Made by a program: the position numbers and the translations under genes
The notes under the pieces: model-generated
Database searches by the model: none
Seen by the model: the letters and a program-made list of their open reading frames with translations, nothing else
Told to the model about the DNA's origin: nothing
NCBI RefSeq assembly: GCF_900176645.1
Contig: NZ_FXAN01000034.1
Coordinates: 1 to 64,000, forward strand
Source: Burkholderia singularis
GTDB lineage: Bacteria > Pseudomonadota > Gammaproteobacteria > Burkholderiales > Burkholderiaceae
Length of the DNA: 64,000 nt
Reading direction: 5' to 3'
In this document: positions 9,301-16,184 of the stretch, in pieces
Layout: every line of letters starts with the position of its first letter
How positions within the stretch are numbered: the stretch's first letter is position 1

Positions 9301-10314
9301 GTGGGCCGCGCGGACAATTTCTTCGAACTGGGAGGGCATTCGATGCTCGCCGCGAAGCTCGTGCTGAAGGTGCGAACCATGCTGGGCGCGGACCTGTCGA
9401 TGAGATCGCTATTGGAAGCCCCATCGCCGCAGGCCTTGTCCGCATCGCTCGATCTGCCGGGCAGCGTGACCGATTCGCTGGACGTGCTGCTGCCGTTACG
9501 CCGGACCGGCCGACGGCCGGCGTTGTTTTGCATGCACCCGGCAACCGGCCTGGGCTGGGGCTACGCCGGCCTGTTGCGGCACCTGCCGGATCGGCCGATC
9601 GTCGCGCTTCAGGCCAGGACGCTCAGCGACGCCGGCTATTGGCCGGAATCGGTGGAGGAACTGACCGCCGACTATCTCGCGCGGATCATCGCATTCCAAC
9701 CCGCCGGGCCATACCATTTGCTCGGCTGGTCGTTCGGCGGGCGAGTGGCGTTCGAAATGGCTGTCGCGTTGCAGCGGGCCGGGCAGCAGGTAGGCTCGGT
9801 GATCCTGCTGGACAGCTCGCCGCCGCCACCGACACCGTTCGACGCATCCACCGACGACTTCGATCGGGACCAAACACTGCGCCGATACTTCCTGACCATG
9901 CTCGCGGAAACCACGCCGATCGAGCCAGGCATCTGGGACGCCGCGCCGCTGTCCGAGATCAAGGTGGAGTTGGATCGTCTTGGCAGCCCATACGCGTTGT
10001 TGTCGGACGACCATTTCCAGCGAATGTTCGATCTGCACAAGAGGAACTACGTGCTCTCCCGGCGATACGTGCCGCGTGGCCAGTTCCGGGGCCGGCTGAT
10101 CTACGTCCGGGCGCTGGAGACGCACCAGCCAGGCGCCCCGGACCCGCAGCGCAAGGCTGAACAATGGGCAGCCCACGTAGACGGGAACACCGTCGAGCGG
10201 CCGGTCACCGGAACGCACAACGGCCTGAGCACGGAGTCCAGCCTCGCGGAGATCGGACAAGTGCTGGCCGACGAACTGGAACGGACCGAATTCAGCCATG
10301 GCTATGCCCACTGA
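6376..10314 (+). CDS. Single-module nonribosomal peptide synthetase (C-A-T-TE)
   Basis: The 1312-residue product has four domains. Condensation (about 1-440) has an intact HHAVVDG motif near residue 140. Adenylation (about 460-940) has A3 LIFTSGSSGHPKG near 605 and NAYGPTEATVC. A carrier domain has its phosphopantetheine serine in FFELGGHSM near 986. A thioesterase (about 1060-1312) has GWSFGG near 1117. Aligning the A domain by eye to GrsA gives specificity residues D-A-A-I-M-A-A-V-C-K, close to hydrophobic/aromatic codes but not one I can name. An N-terminal C domain with no upstream module means the donor must come from a separate carrier protein, a free acyl donor or another locus. The start overlaps the previous gene by four bases, and the P450 gene begins inside its last codons. 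Confidence 0.93.
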   Translation: MTAARTRPRQPSVHQLSRAQEEIWLAQAPLGRADPYLVAEIVVLTGSLDVDRLVDAARWVVEHDETAQWIVVEDADRTRMAECGSPPNVLEVVDMTGRPDALTSGWRWLSTWMSKPVLTADQRAWTLVLIRVSPHLHLLASRGHHAVVDGHAARWRLWWIARTYRALCAGARAPLIDNTGVATLLRAEADYRQSNAFLRDRDYWLTAMGAVTKPLIAPAPADDAPARVRRRLPKPLSDAVESVSERRPGATAVIAGCLAVLLGAGNALLELSVSGRNSDALRRTAGVAVNRVPLWVPMRSDDTLESVIGSARAAIRAALRHQRYRREDIRRDLLAAGRPAPTGAGLNMMLFDELRPDFGAVNATIHPCNYGPVPGLELTVCRPAAGGSLELQLAGNPAQYPVARLRGLLDRLCALIEQAVHSPRGIVRELNVAHDAHTPRQRPSSPVPAWQSWPAAFAQQARRTPFVPAVAADSRSLTYQALEAWCSRLARRLAQHGVMKGDVVAVTSGPSPLAAAAMLAVWRLGAIYLPLDLGQPTLRLTHVLDMAAPVIAIVEPDTIGTPALADISTLTAEPMPQAGAEADADAADADTAMPPSALHPQDPAYLIFTSGSSGHPKGVMVSHRGILGMARAHADAMNAGVGARVLQFAPITFDASIAELTLALCCGATAVFAGFDELSHGDGIASAITAHGVSHLIMVPSVLATVPEERVPAGLRIMVAGERPGLGLLRRWRTRHRLRNAYGPTEATVCATISEELDDLAIVPIGRAIPGCPTQVVDERLRPVPAGTIGELLIGGDGVALGYLHHPALTGEQFVTGPDGTRHYRSGDRVRQLPDGQLEFVGRCDRQIKLRGQRIEPGEVEAALQTHPDVRQAAVIATGEQLLAYAVLAGEATPQALVLYLAHRLPRYLTPDRVIAVDRLPRTRHGKIDYHALPELAPAPALAPAHPRMDAQALAQSPQEHLLCQIFAEVLGRAQVGRADNFFELGGHSMLAAKLVLKVRTMLGADLSMRSLLEAPSPQALSASLDLPGSVTDSLDVLLPLRRTGRRPALFCMHPATGLGWGYAGLLRHLPDRPIVALQARTLSDAGYWPESVEELTADYLARIIAFQPAGPYHLLGWSFGGRVAFEMAVALQRAGQQVGSVILLDSSPPPPTPFDASTDDFDRDQTLRRYFLTMLAETTPIEPGIWDAAPLSEIKVELDRLGSPYALLSDDHFQRMFDLHKRNYVLSRRYVPRGQFRGRLIYVRALETHQPGAPDPQRKAEQWAAHVDGNTVERPVTGTHNGLSTESSLAEIGQVLADELERTEFSHGYAH

Positions 10315-11524
10315 ACGATCATGCACGATGGCGTTCGTCGACCTCGACCTCACCGATCCGCGAACGCACTTGCGTGCCGATATGACCGAGTATTGGCGAT
10401 GGGCACGCGCCCACCAGCCGGTGCGCTGGCACCCGGCGGTCAACGGGGCCGCGCCCGGGTTTTGGGTGCTGGCCGGCTACCACGACTTGATCTCGGTGTA
10501 CCGGGACCCCGGCCGGTTCAGCTCGCAGCGCGGCAACGTGCTGCTGACTCTGCTGGCCGGCGGGGATTCCGCCGCCGGGCAGATGCTGGCCGTCACCGAT
10601 CCGCCTCGGCACGGCGCGCTGCGCAAACTGATCGCCCCCGCGCTGTCCAAGGACGCGATCGCGCGCCTCGAGCACCTGCTTCGCCGCCGAACCGGAGCGT
10701 TGCTCGCCGAACACATCGGCGCAGGCGCTTTCGATTTCGCCCGCACCATCGCCTCCCGATTGCCGATCTGGACCATCTGCGACCTGCTCGGCGTGCCCGA
10801 GGACGACCATGAACTGCTGATCGCCTGGGACAAACAGGCGCTGAGCAGCGAACACGAGGATCAAGCCGATCCGGACGGGACAGCCGCGCGGCAGGACATC
10901 CTGCTCTACTTTCTCGAGCACGTGGCACGGCAACGCCGCCACCCCGGCGAAAACCTCGTCGGCAGGCTGGTCCAGGCCGAGGTGAACGGAGCGAGGCTGA
11001 CCGACGAGCAAGTGGTGGCCAACTGCTACAGCCTGTTGCTCGGCGGGGACGAGACCAGCCGGCTGTCCATGATCGGCGCGATGCACACGTTCGCGCAACA
11101 CCCCGAGCTGTGGCGCGCGTTCCGGTTCGCGCCCGTGGATCTCGAACTGGTGGCCGAGGAAGTGGTCCGCTGGCACGTTCCTACGATGCATTTCGGCCGG
11201 GTCGCGCTGACCGACGTTCAGCTCGGCCAGCATCGAATCCGCGCCGGCGACATCGTAACGCTATGGAATGTCTCCGCGAACCGGGACGAGCGCAGGTTTG
11301 CCGATGCCGATTCGTTTCGTCTGGACCGGCGGCCCAATCCGCACCTGTCGTTTGGATACGGGCCGCACTTCTGCATTGGCGCTCAACTGGCCAGGCTCGA
11401 ACTCGTTACATTGCTGGACGCGGTGCGCACGGCGGTAACCCGCATCACCCCCGCCGGGCAGCCAACCCCGATTTATTCCAACTTCCTGCACGGCTTCAGC
11501 ACGCTGCCGGTCAGCCTCGATTGA
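10298..11524 (+). CDS. Cytochrome P450
   Basis: About 408 residues, the length of soluble bacterial P450s. The heme-binding loop FGYGPHFCIGAQLA places the thiolate Cys near residue 358. The I-helix oxygen-activation segment LLLGGDETSR is near 249, and the K-helix E-x-x-R is in EEVVRW. G-G-D-E-T resembles P450s of secondary-metabolite clusters that work on amino-acid or carrier-bound substrates. The first ATG overlaps the NRPS by 17 bases; an ATG at 10328 (MAFVDLDLTDP) also fits, since family members usually begin just before such a segment. No ferredoxin gene is present nearby. It most likely hydroxylates or cross-links the NRPS-bound residue or its product. Confidence 0.9.
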   Translation: MAMPTERSCTMAFVDLDLTDPRTHLRADMTEYWRWARAHQPVRWHPAVNGAAPGFWVLAGYHDLISVYRDPGRFSSQRGNVLLTLLAGGDSAAGQMLAVTDPPRHGALRKLIAPALSKDAIARLEHLLRRRTGALLAEHIGAGAFDFARTIASRLPIWTICDLLGVPEDDHELLIAWDKQALSSEHEDQADPDGTAARQDILLYFLEHVARQRRHPGENLVGRLVQAEVNGARLTDEQVVANCYSLLLGGDETSRLSMIGAMHTFAQHPELWRAFRFAPVDLELVAEEVVRWHVPTMHFGRVALTDVQLGQHRIRAGDIVTLWNVSANRDERRFADADSFRLDRRPNPHLSFGYGPHFCIGAQLARLELVTLLDAVRTAVTRITPAGQPTPIYSNFLHGFSTLPVSLD

Positions 11525-11866
11525 CAAGCCGGCCATGGCGGCCATACCGAATGGAACGCAAAGTCAGCGCGGCTCCCTGGACTGCCCGATCAGCGCGCCG
11601 AAATGCCGGTCAACGAGGGCTGCAAGCCGGGCTCGCCACGCCTTCATGCGCAACGCGCCCACGCGCGCATGCGATCGCACCGGCGCGCACGTCTAGTTTC
11701 AAATAAAAAGCAGAAATCGTTCTTTGCGGTACACCGCACCCGCATGCTTAACTCTCGCGATCGAAACCGGATCGCCGCCCGCCGTCGTCAAGTCACGGCA
11801 ACGCGTCGCTTCGCTTGCCGTTGAACCGTTGCACCAACGCGTACCGCCCACCCCTGGAAACCCGCC
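11525..11866. other. Intergenic region between NRPS operon and sulfur locus
   Basis: No gene recognised. The second half is AT-richer and probably contains the promoter of the flavin monooxygenase gene. The segment from 11697 (tttcaaataaaaagcagaaatc) resembles the one at 902, at the far side of the NRPS operon. Confidence 0.45.
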
Positions 11867-13072
11867 GTGAGTCACGCACCGTTCGTCGAAACCGAATTCC
11901 CCGTGCCGCCCGTCGCGCCGACACCTTTCGTCGACATTCGCGCGCCGGCCGATTTCCCGGATGGCCCCGTCGCGCGCGCGTTCGCGCAACCACTGATGCT
12001 CGGCCTGTTCCTGCCGATTCAGGCCGGCGGCTGGAGCGCGTCGACGCTGCCGCGCACGACCGACTGGTCATTCGACTACAACGCGGACCTCGTGCTTACC
12101 GCGCAGGCGCTCGGCTTCGATCTCGTGTTCGCGCTGTCGCAGTGGCTGCCGAAGGGCGGCTACGGCGGCGTGTTCAACGGCGACGCGCTCGATTCGTTCA
12201 TGACGCTCGCCGCGCTCACCGCGCGCACCGAACGCATCATCCTCGTCGCAACGAGCCACGTGCTGTACGGGCCGTGGCATCCGTTGCATTTCGCGAAGTT
12301 CACCGCGACGCTCGATCACATCTCGAACGGCCGCTGGGGCATCAACATCGTCACCGGGCACCGCGCAGTCGAACATGAAATGTTCGGCTGGCCGCGCATC
12401 GAGCACGATACGCGTTACCGGCTCGCCGCCGAATTCGTCGACGCAGTTCAACAGCTGTGGGCGCAGCCGGACAACTTCACGTTCACGCCCGAACTGTCGA
12501 GCTGGCGGCTCGGCGGCGCGTTCGTCACGCCGAAGCCGCGCTACGGCCGCCCGTTGCTGATCAACGCCACCGGCTCCGACGCGGGCATCGCATTCGCCGC
12601 GCGCTATTCGGACATCGTGTTCGTCACGAGCCCGGCGGGCCCCGACATCGAACCCGCGCTCGCCGCGCTGCCCGCGCACACCGCGCGCGTGAAGGCCGCC
12701 GCCGCCGCGCACGGGCGCACGATCCGCACGCTGATCAACCCGATGGTGATCTGCCGCGACACCGCCGCCGAAGCGCGCGCGTACCGCGATGCGATCGTCG
12801 CGCACGCGGACGAAGGCAGCTTCCACCGCTTCGATAGCGACGCGCACGCATGGCGCGGCGGCCTCGCGCAGCGCGCGCAGGCGGCCGCGCGCGCGCTCGG
12901 CGGCAATATCACGATCGTCGGCTCGCCGGACGAAGTCGCCGATGCGATCGTGCGGCTGCACCGCGCCGGCATCGACGGCATCCAGTTGAGCTTCTTCGAT
13001 TTCAAGCCGGACCTCGATTTCTTCGGCCAGCGCGTGCTGCCGCTGTTGCGCGAAGCGGGCCTGCGCCGCTGA
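11867..13072 (+). CDS. SfnG/DszA-type flavin-dependent (LLM class) monooxygenase
   Basis: A 401-residue luciferase-like barrel protein. It resembles FMNH2-dependent dimethylsulfone monooxygenase SfnG in several segments: an early RTTDWSFDYN stretch, the central GRWGINIVTGH strand, LEHDxRY-like IEHDTRYRLAAEF, and a C-terminal D-F-F-G-Q-R-V-L-P-L ending. The family oxidises sulfones or sulfonates with reduced flavin supplied by a separate reductase, cleaving a C-S bond. The GTG start is preceded by CTGGAAA. It is the first gene of a sulfur cluster with a DszB-like desulfinase and a DszC-like flavoprotein, so it likely provides the sulfone-cleavage (DszA) step. The exact substrate is unknown; no flavin reductase gene is in the window. 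Confidence 0.85.
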   Translation: MSHAPFVETEFPVPPVAPTPFVDIRAPADFPDGPVARAFAQPLMLGLFLPIQAGGWSASTLPRTTDWSFDYNADLVLTAQALGFDLVFALSQWLPKGGYGGVFNGDALDSFMTLAALTARTERIILVATSHVLYGPWHPLHFAKFTATLDHISNGRWGINIVTGHRAVEHEMFGWPRIEHDTRYRLAAEFVDAVQQLWAQPDNFTFTPELSSWRLGGAFVTPKPRYGRPLLINATGSDAGIAFAARYSDIVFVTSPAGPDIEPALAALPAHTARVKAAAAAHGRTIRTLINPMVICRDTAAEARAYRDAIVAHADEGSFHRFDSDAHAWRGGLAQRAQAAARALGGNITIVGSPDEVADAIVRLHRAGIDGIQLSFFDFKPDLDFFGQRVLPLLREAGLRR

Positions 13073-13122
13073 GCGCGTTGCGTTCGTCTTTCCTTCATGC
13101 TTATTTTCGATCCGACCACACC

Positions 13123-14184
13123 ATGAACCTGCTCTGGTACACCCGTTGCCCCGCGCCGACACCATTCGGCATCGCCATCCAAAAAGGCTGGTTGCACGAC
13201 GAATTCGCGCCGGACGGCCTCGACATCCGCGCGCTTCAGGATGCGGACGATCCGGCCATCCGCCGCTCGCACTTCACGCACAGCCAGCCGTGGTCGTTCC
13301 GGCAAGGCGGCAATATCCCCGCGCTATGGGCGCGCGCGCAAGGCAGCGACACGCGCGTGATCGCGCTCAATTGGGTCGACGAATTCCAGGCGCTCATCAC
13401 GCTCGATCCCGCACTCGAGCCGACGCCCGCCGCGCTCGGCCGCGCACGGTTCGGGCTGCCGCTGAACGCGCGGCCCGGCATCGTCGATTTTCATCGCGCA
13501 ACCGCGCTGCGCGGATTTTCGTCGCTGCTCGACGCGCTCGACGTGCCGCTCGAAGCGGTCACGCTCGTCGATCTGCCGCATTCGCCGCTCAATCTCGCCG
13601 ATGCCGCGCCGCCCGCCAACGCGCCGCTCGCGCAATGGCTTGCCGCGCAGCGGCCGCACGAATATTCGCGTGAAGTACAGGCGCTGCTGCGCGGCGACGC
13701 AGACGTGGTATTCGTCAAGGGTGCGCCCGGCCTGGACATCGTCAACCTGCTCGGCGCGACCGTGCTGGTCGACATCAGCGCGCAACGCGATCGGCGCAAA
13801 CACGCGAACAACGGCACGCCGCGCCCGCTGACGGTGGATGCGCGCCTGCTCGACGAGCGCCCCGATCTCGTCGAGCGCGTGCTCGCGCGCACGCTCGACG
13901 TCAACGACTGGGCGCGTGCGCATCCGGACGACGCCGTCGGCTATGTCGCACGCGAAACGCGCAGCGCCGAGCACTGGGTTCGGCGCGCGTATGGACCCGA
14001 CCTGCATCGGCAGCTTGCGATCGGACTCGATCCGCACGCGCTCGCCGCGCTCGAGGACTTCAAATCGTTCCTTCATCAATGGGGATTCATTGCGGCGGAC
14101 TTCGATTTCGCAAGCTGGATCGATCCCGCGCCGCTCGCCGCCGCGCACGCACGGCGCGCGCATGCGCAATACGCGGCCGCGTAA
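13123..14184 (+). CDS. DszB-like sulfinate desulfinase
   Basis: The 353-residue product would often be called an ABC-transporter binding protein, which DszB resembles in fold. However it has no signal peptide and keeps the desulfinase active site. Cys9 lies in YTRCPAPTPFG (DszB SNCPVPN, Cys27). His50 and Arg60 lie in HFTHSQPWSFRQGGNIPAL, matching DszB His60 and Arg70 with identical ten-residue spacing and shared HFT, QP, R, GG, IP, L. DszB releases sulfite from 2'-hydroxybiphenyl-2-sulfinate. The start ATG is 50 bases after the monooxygenase gene. With SfnG/DszA-like and DszC-like neighbours it suggests a complete oxidise-cleave-desulfinate route for some organosulfur compound. Substrate identity is inference. 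Confidence 0.8.
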   Translation: MNLLWYTRCPAPTPFGIAIQKGWLHDEFAPDGLDIRALQDADDPAIRRSHFTHSQPWSFRQGGNIPALWARAQGSDTRVIALNWVDEFQALITLDPALEPTPAALGRARFGLPLNARPGIVDFHRATALRGFSSLLDALDVPLEAVTLVDLPHSPLNLADAAPPANAPLAQWLAAQRPHEYSREVQALLRGDADVVFVKGAPGLDIVNLLGATVLVDISAQRDRRKHANNGTPRPLTVDARLLDERPDLVERVLARTLDVNDWARAHPDDAVGYVARETRSAEHWVRRAYGPDLHRQLAIGLDPHALAALEDFKSFLHQWGFIAADFDFASWIDPAPLAAAHARRAHAQYAAA

Positions 14185-14217
14185 CACCGTGCGCATCGTC
14201 CGCCTCATGCGCGCGGC

Positions 14218-14248
14218 GGCCGGATCGATCAATGCGATCGATCCGGCC
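14218..14248 (+). other. Perfect 13-bp hairpin between desulfinase and binding-protein genes
   Basis: Stem ggccggatcgatc pairs perfectly with gatcgatccggcc around a 5-base loop, 34 bases after the desulfinase stop. There is no T-run. It could be an attenuator, a processing or stabilising element, or a partial terminator setting different expression of the binding protein. Confidence 0.55.
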
Positions 14249-14341
14249 GGCTCCGCCATTCCGTCCAGTCCGGTTATCGCAGCCGCTTCGCCGCTGCCAG
14301 CGTTGCCGTGGCGCTTATCGTGCGCCGCGCCCGTTTTCGCC

Positions 14342-15979
14342 ATGCCGCTCATCGCGCTTACAGCCGCGTCGCGCGGCTCGCGCCTACCCCGCGCCCTGCG
14401 CGCGACCAAGCGAGCGGCCGGCACGCTTTGCGTCGCCGCCGCCGCGATCGTCGCGCCGCACGGCCCGTCGCTCGCGCAAACGCGCGGCGGCACGCTGAAC
14501 TTCATCGTGACGCCCGAACCCACCACGCTCGTCGATTTCGCGACCACCGCGGTCAACGTGCTGAAAGTGAGCCCGAAGGTCATCGAAGGGCTGCTCGACT
14601 ACGGCTTCGACCTGAAGCCGAAGCCGTCGCTCGCGACGTCGTGGGAAGTGAGCGACGACGCGCGCCGCTACGTGTTCCACCTGCGGCGCGGCGTCAAATG
14701 GCACGACGGCCAGCCGCTGACGGCCGCGGACGTCGCCTATTCGCTCGCCACGCTGCGCCGCTACCACCCGCGCGCGAAAACCACATTCGCGAACCTGGCA
14801 AGCGTGGCGACGCCCGATCCGTACACCGTCGTGCTGACGCTGTCGAAGCCTGCGCCGTATCTGATCAACGCGTTTTCCGCGACCGAAACGCCGATCCTGC
14901 CGAAACACGTGTACGACGGCCGCGATCCGTTGACCCATCCGGCCAACAACGCGCCCATCGGCACCGGTCCGTTCCGCTTCGTCAAATGGGTGCGCGGCAA
15001 CTATATCGAATACGCGCGCAACGACGATTACTGGGACAAAGGCAAACCGTGGCTTGACCGCCTGTTCGTCAAGATCATCGACGATCCGGCCGCACGCGTG
15101 GCCGCGCTCGAAAGCGGCTCGGCCGATCTCGCCGGCGACACGCCCGTACCGCTGTCCGAACTCGCGCGGCTAAAGGCGAATCCGAAGCTCGCGCTTGATA
15201 CGCGCGGCTACGAATTCCAGGCGGGCGTCGCGCGCATCGAGTTCAATCTCGATCATCCGGTGCTGCGCAATTTGAAGGTACGGCAGGCGATCGCGTCGGC
15301 GCTCGATCGGGAAGTGATCCGCAAGGTGATCTATTACGGCTACGCGACGCCGATCGTCAGCCCGATCATTCCGGGCAACCGGTATTACGATCCGGCGCCG
15401 AATCCGTATCCGTTCGACTTGGCCCACGCGAACGCGCTGCTCGACGAGGCCGGCTATCCGCGTAAGGCCGACGGCACGCGCTTCGCGCTCGTCGCCGATG
15501 CGCTGCCGATCGGCGACATTCCGGCGCGCACCGCTGCTTACGTGAAATCGGCGCTCGCGCGCGCCGGCATCGCGGTGACGGTGCGCACACAGGATCTGCC
15601 CGCGTACCTGAAGCGTGTCTACACCGATCGCGATTTCGATTTCAGCATCAACGGCATGAGCAATCTGTTCGATCCGGTGGTCGGCGTCGCGCGTCTATAT
15701 ACGACGGACGGTTTCCGGCCCGGCGTGCCGTTTACGAACGGCTCGCGCTACCGCAACCCCGAAGTCGACCGCCTGTTCGCGCAGGCCGCCGAGCAGACCG
15801 ACGAACGCGAGCGCAAGGCGACGTTCGTCCGCATTCAGCGCATCGTCGAGCGCGATCTGCCCGATATCAATCTCGTCGCGCCGCAATATGTGACGGTGGC
15901 GTCGCGCGCGGTTCATGGCCATACGGTGTCGCCGGACGGCGTCGGCGCGAGCTTCGCCGATCTGTGGTTGCAGCGATGA
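14342..15979 (+). CDS. Peptide/nickel-type ABC transporter substrate-binding protein (SBP family 5)
   Basis: About 545 residues with the SBP_bac_5 (DppA/OppA) pattern: RGGTLNFIVTPEPTTL after the signal peptide, SWEVSDDARRYVFHLRRGVKWHDGQPLTAADV, GTGPFRFVKW and a C-terminal PDINLVAP. The chosen ATG gives a charged n-region, the hydrophobic core TLCVAAAAIVA and cleavage at LAQ. The frame is open further upstream (ATG 14207, GTG 14189), but that would absorb a 13-bp hairpin and give an unusually long leader. The protein should be periplasmic. No permease or ATPase genes are beside it, so it must borrow components or the transporter lies elsewhere. Its placement between DszB- and DszC-like genes suggests capture of an organosulfur substrate. 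Confidence 0.85.
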   Translation: MPLIALTAASRGSRLPRALRATKRAAGTLCVAAAAIVAPHGPSLAQTRGGTLNFIVTPEPTTLVDFATTAVNVLKVSPKVIEGLLDYGFDLKPKPSLATSWEVSDDARRYVFHLRRGVKWHDGQPLTAADVAYSLATLRRYHPRAKTTFANLASVATPDPYTVVLTLSKPAPYLINAFSATETPILPKHVYDGRDPLTHPANNAPIGTGPFRFVKWVRGNYIEYARNDDYWDKGKPWLDRLFVKIIDDPAARVAALESGSADLAGDTPVPLSELARLKANPKLALDTRGYEFQAGVARIEFNLDHPVLRNLKVRQAIASALDREVIRKVIYYGYATPIVSPIIPGNRYYDPAPNPYPFDLAHANALLDEAGYPRKADGTRFALVADALPIGDIPARTAAYVKSALARAGIAVTVRTQDLPAYLKRVYTDRDFDFSINGMSNLFDPVVGVARLYTTDGFRPGVPFTNGSRYRNPEVDRLFAQAAEQTDERERKATFVRIQRIVERDLPDINLVAPQYVTVASRAVHGHTVSPDGVGASFADLWLQR

Positions 15980-16017
15980 ACGCCGCGCCCCAGGCGGGGC
16001 GGCCCGGGAGCGGGGTT

Positions 16018-16095
16018 GTTGTTGCGGTTGCCGCTGCGGTTGCCGCTGCGGTTGCCGCCGCCGTCGCAGCTACCGCTGCGGTTGCCGCCGCAGCC
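16018..16095. repeat. Imperfect 12-bp tandem repeats
   Basis: Units of gcggttgccgct at 16024, 16036, 16048 and 16078, with a degraded unit between, form a short minisatellite in the 205-base gap before the DszC-like gene. Copy number could vary between strains by slippage. If translated it would give Val-Ala-Ala-Ala repeats, but no real gene is apparent there. Confidence 0.7.
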
Positions 16096-16184
16096 CGGCG
16101 CGCCGCCGCCGCGACGCGGCCGATTTTTCCACTGCGCGCGCCGTGCCCGCGCGCGATATCTCTTCGTTCGACAAGGAAGCCACG

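Noticed and set aside
14189-14341. Longer N-terminus for the ABC substrate-binding protein
   Set aside because: It would include a perfect 13-bp hairpin and make a leader of over 80 residues; the ATG at 14342 gives a normal signal peptide.
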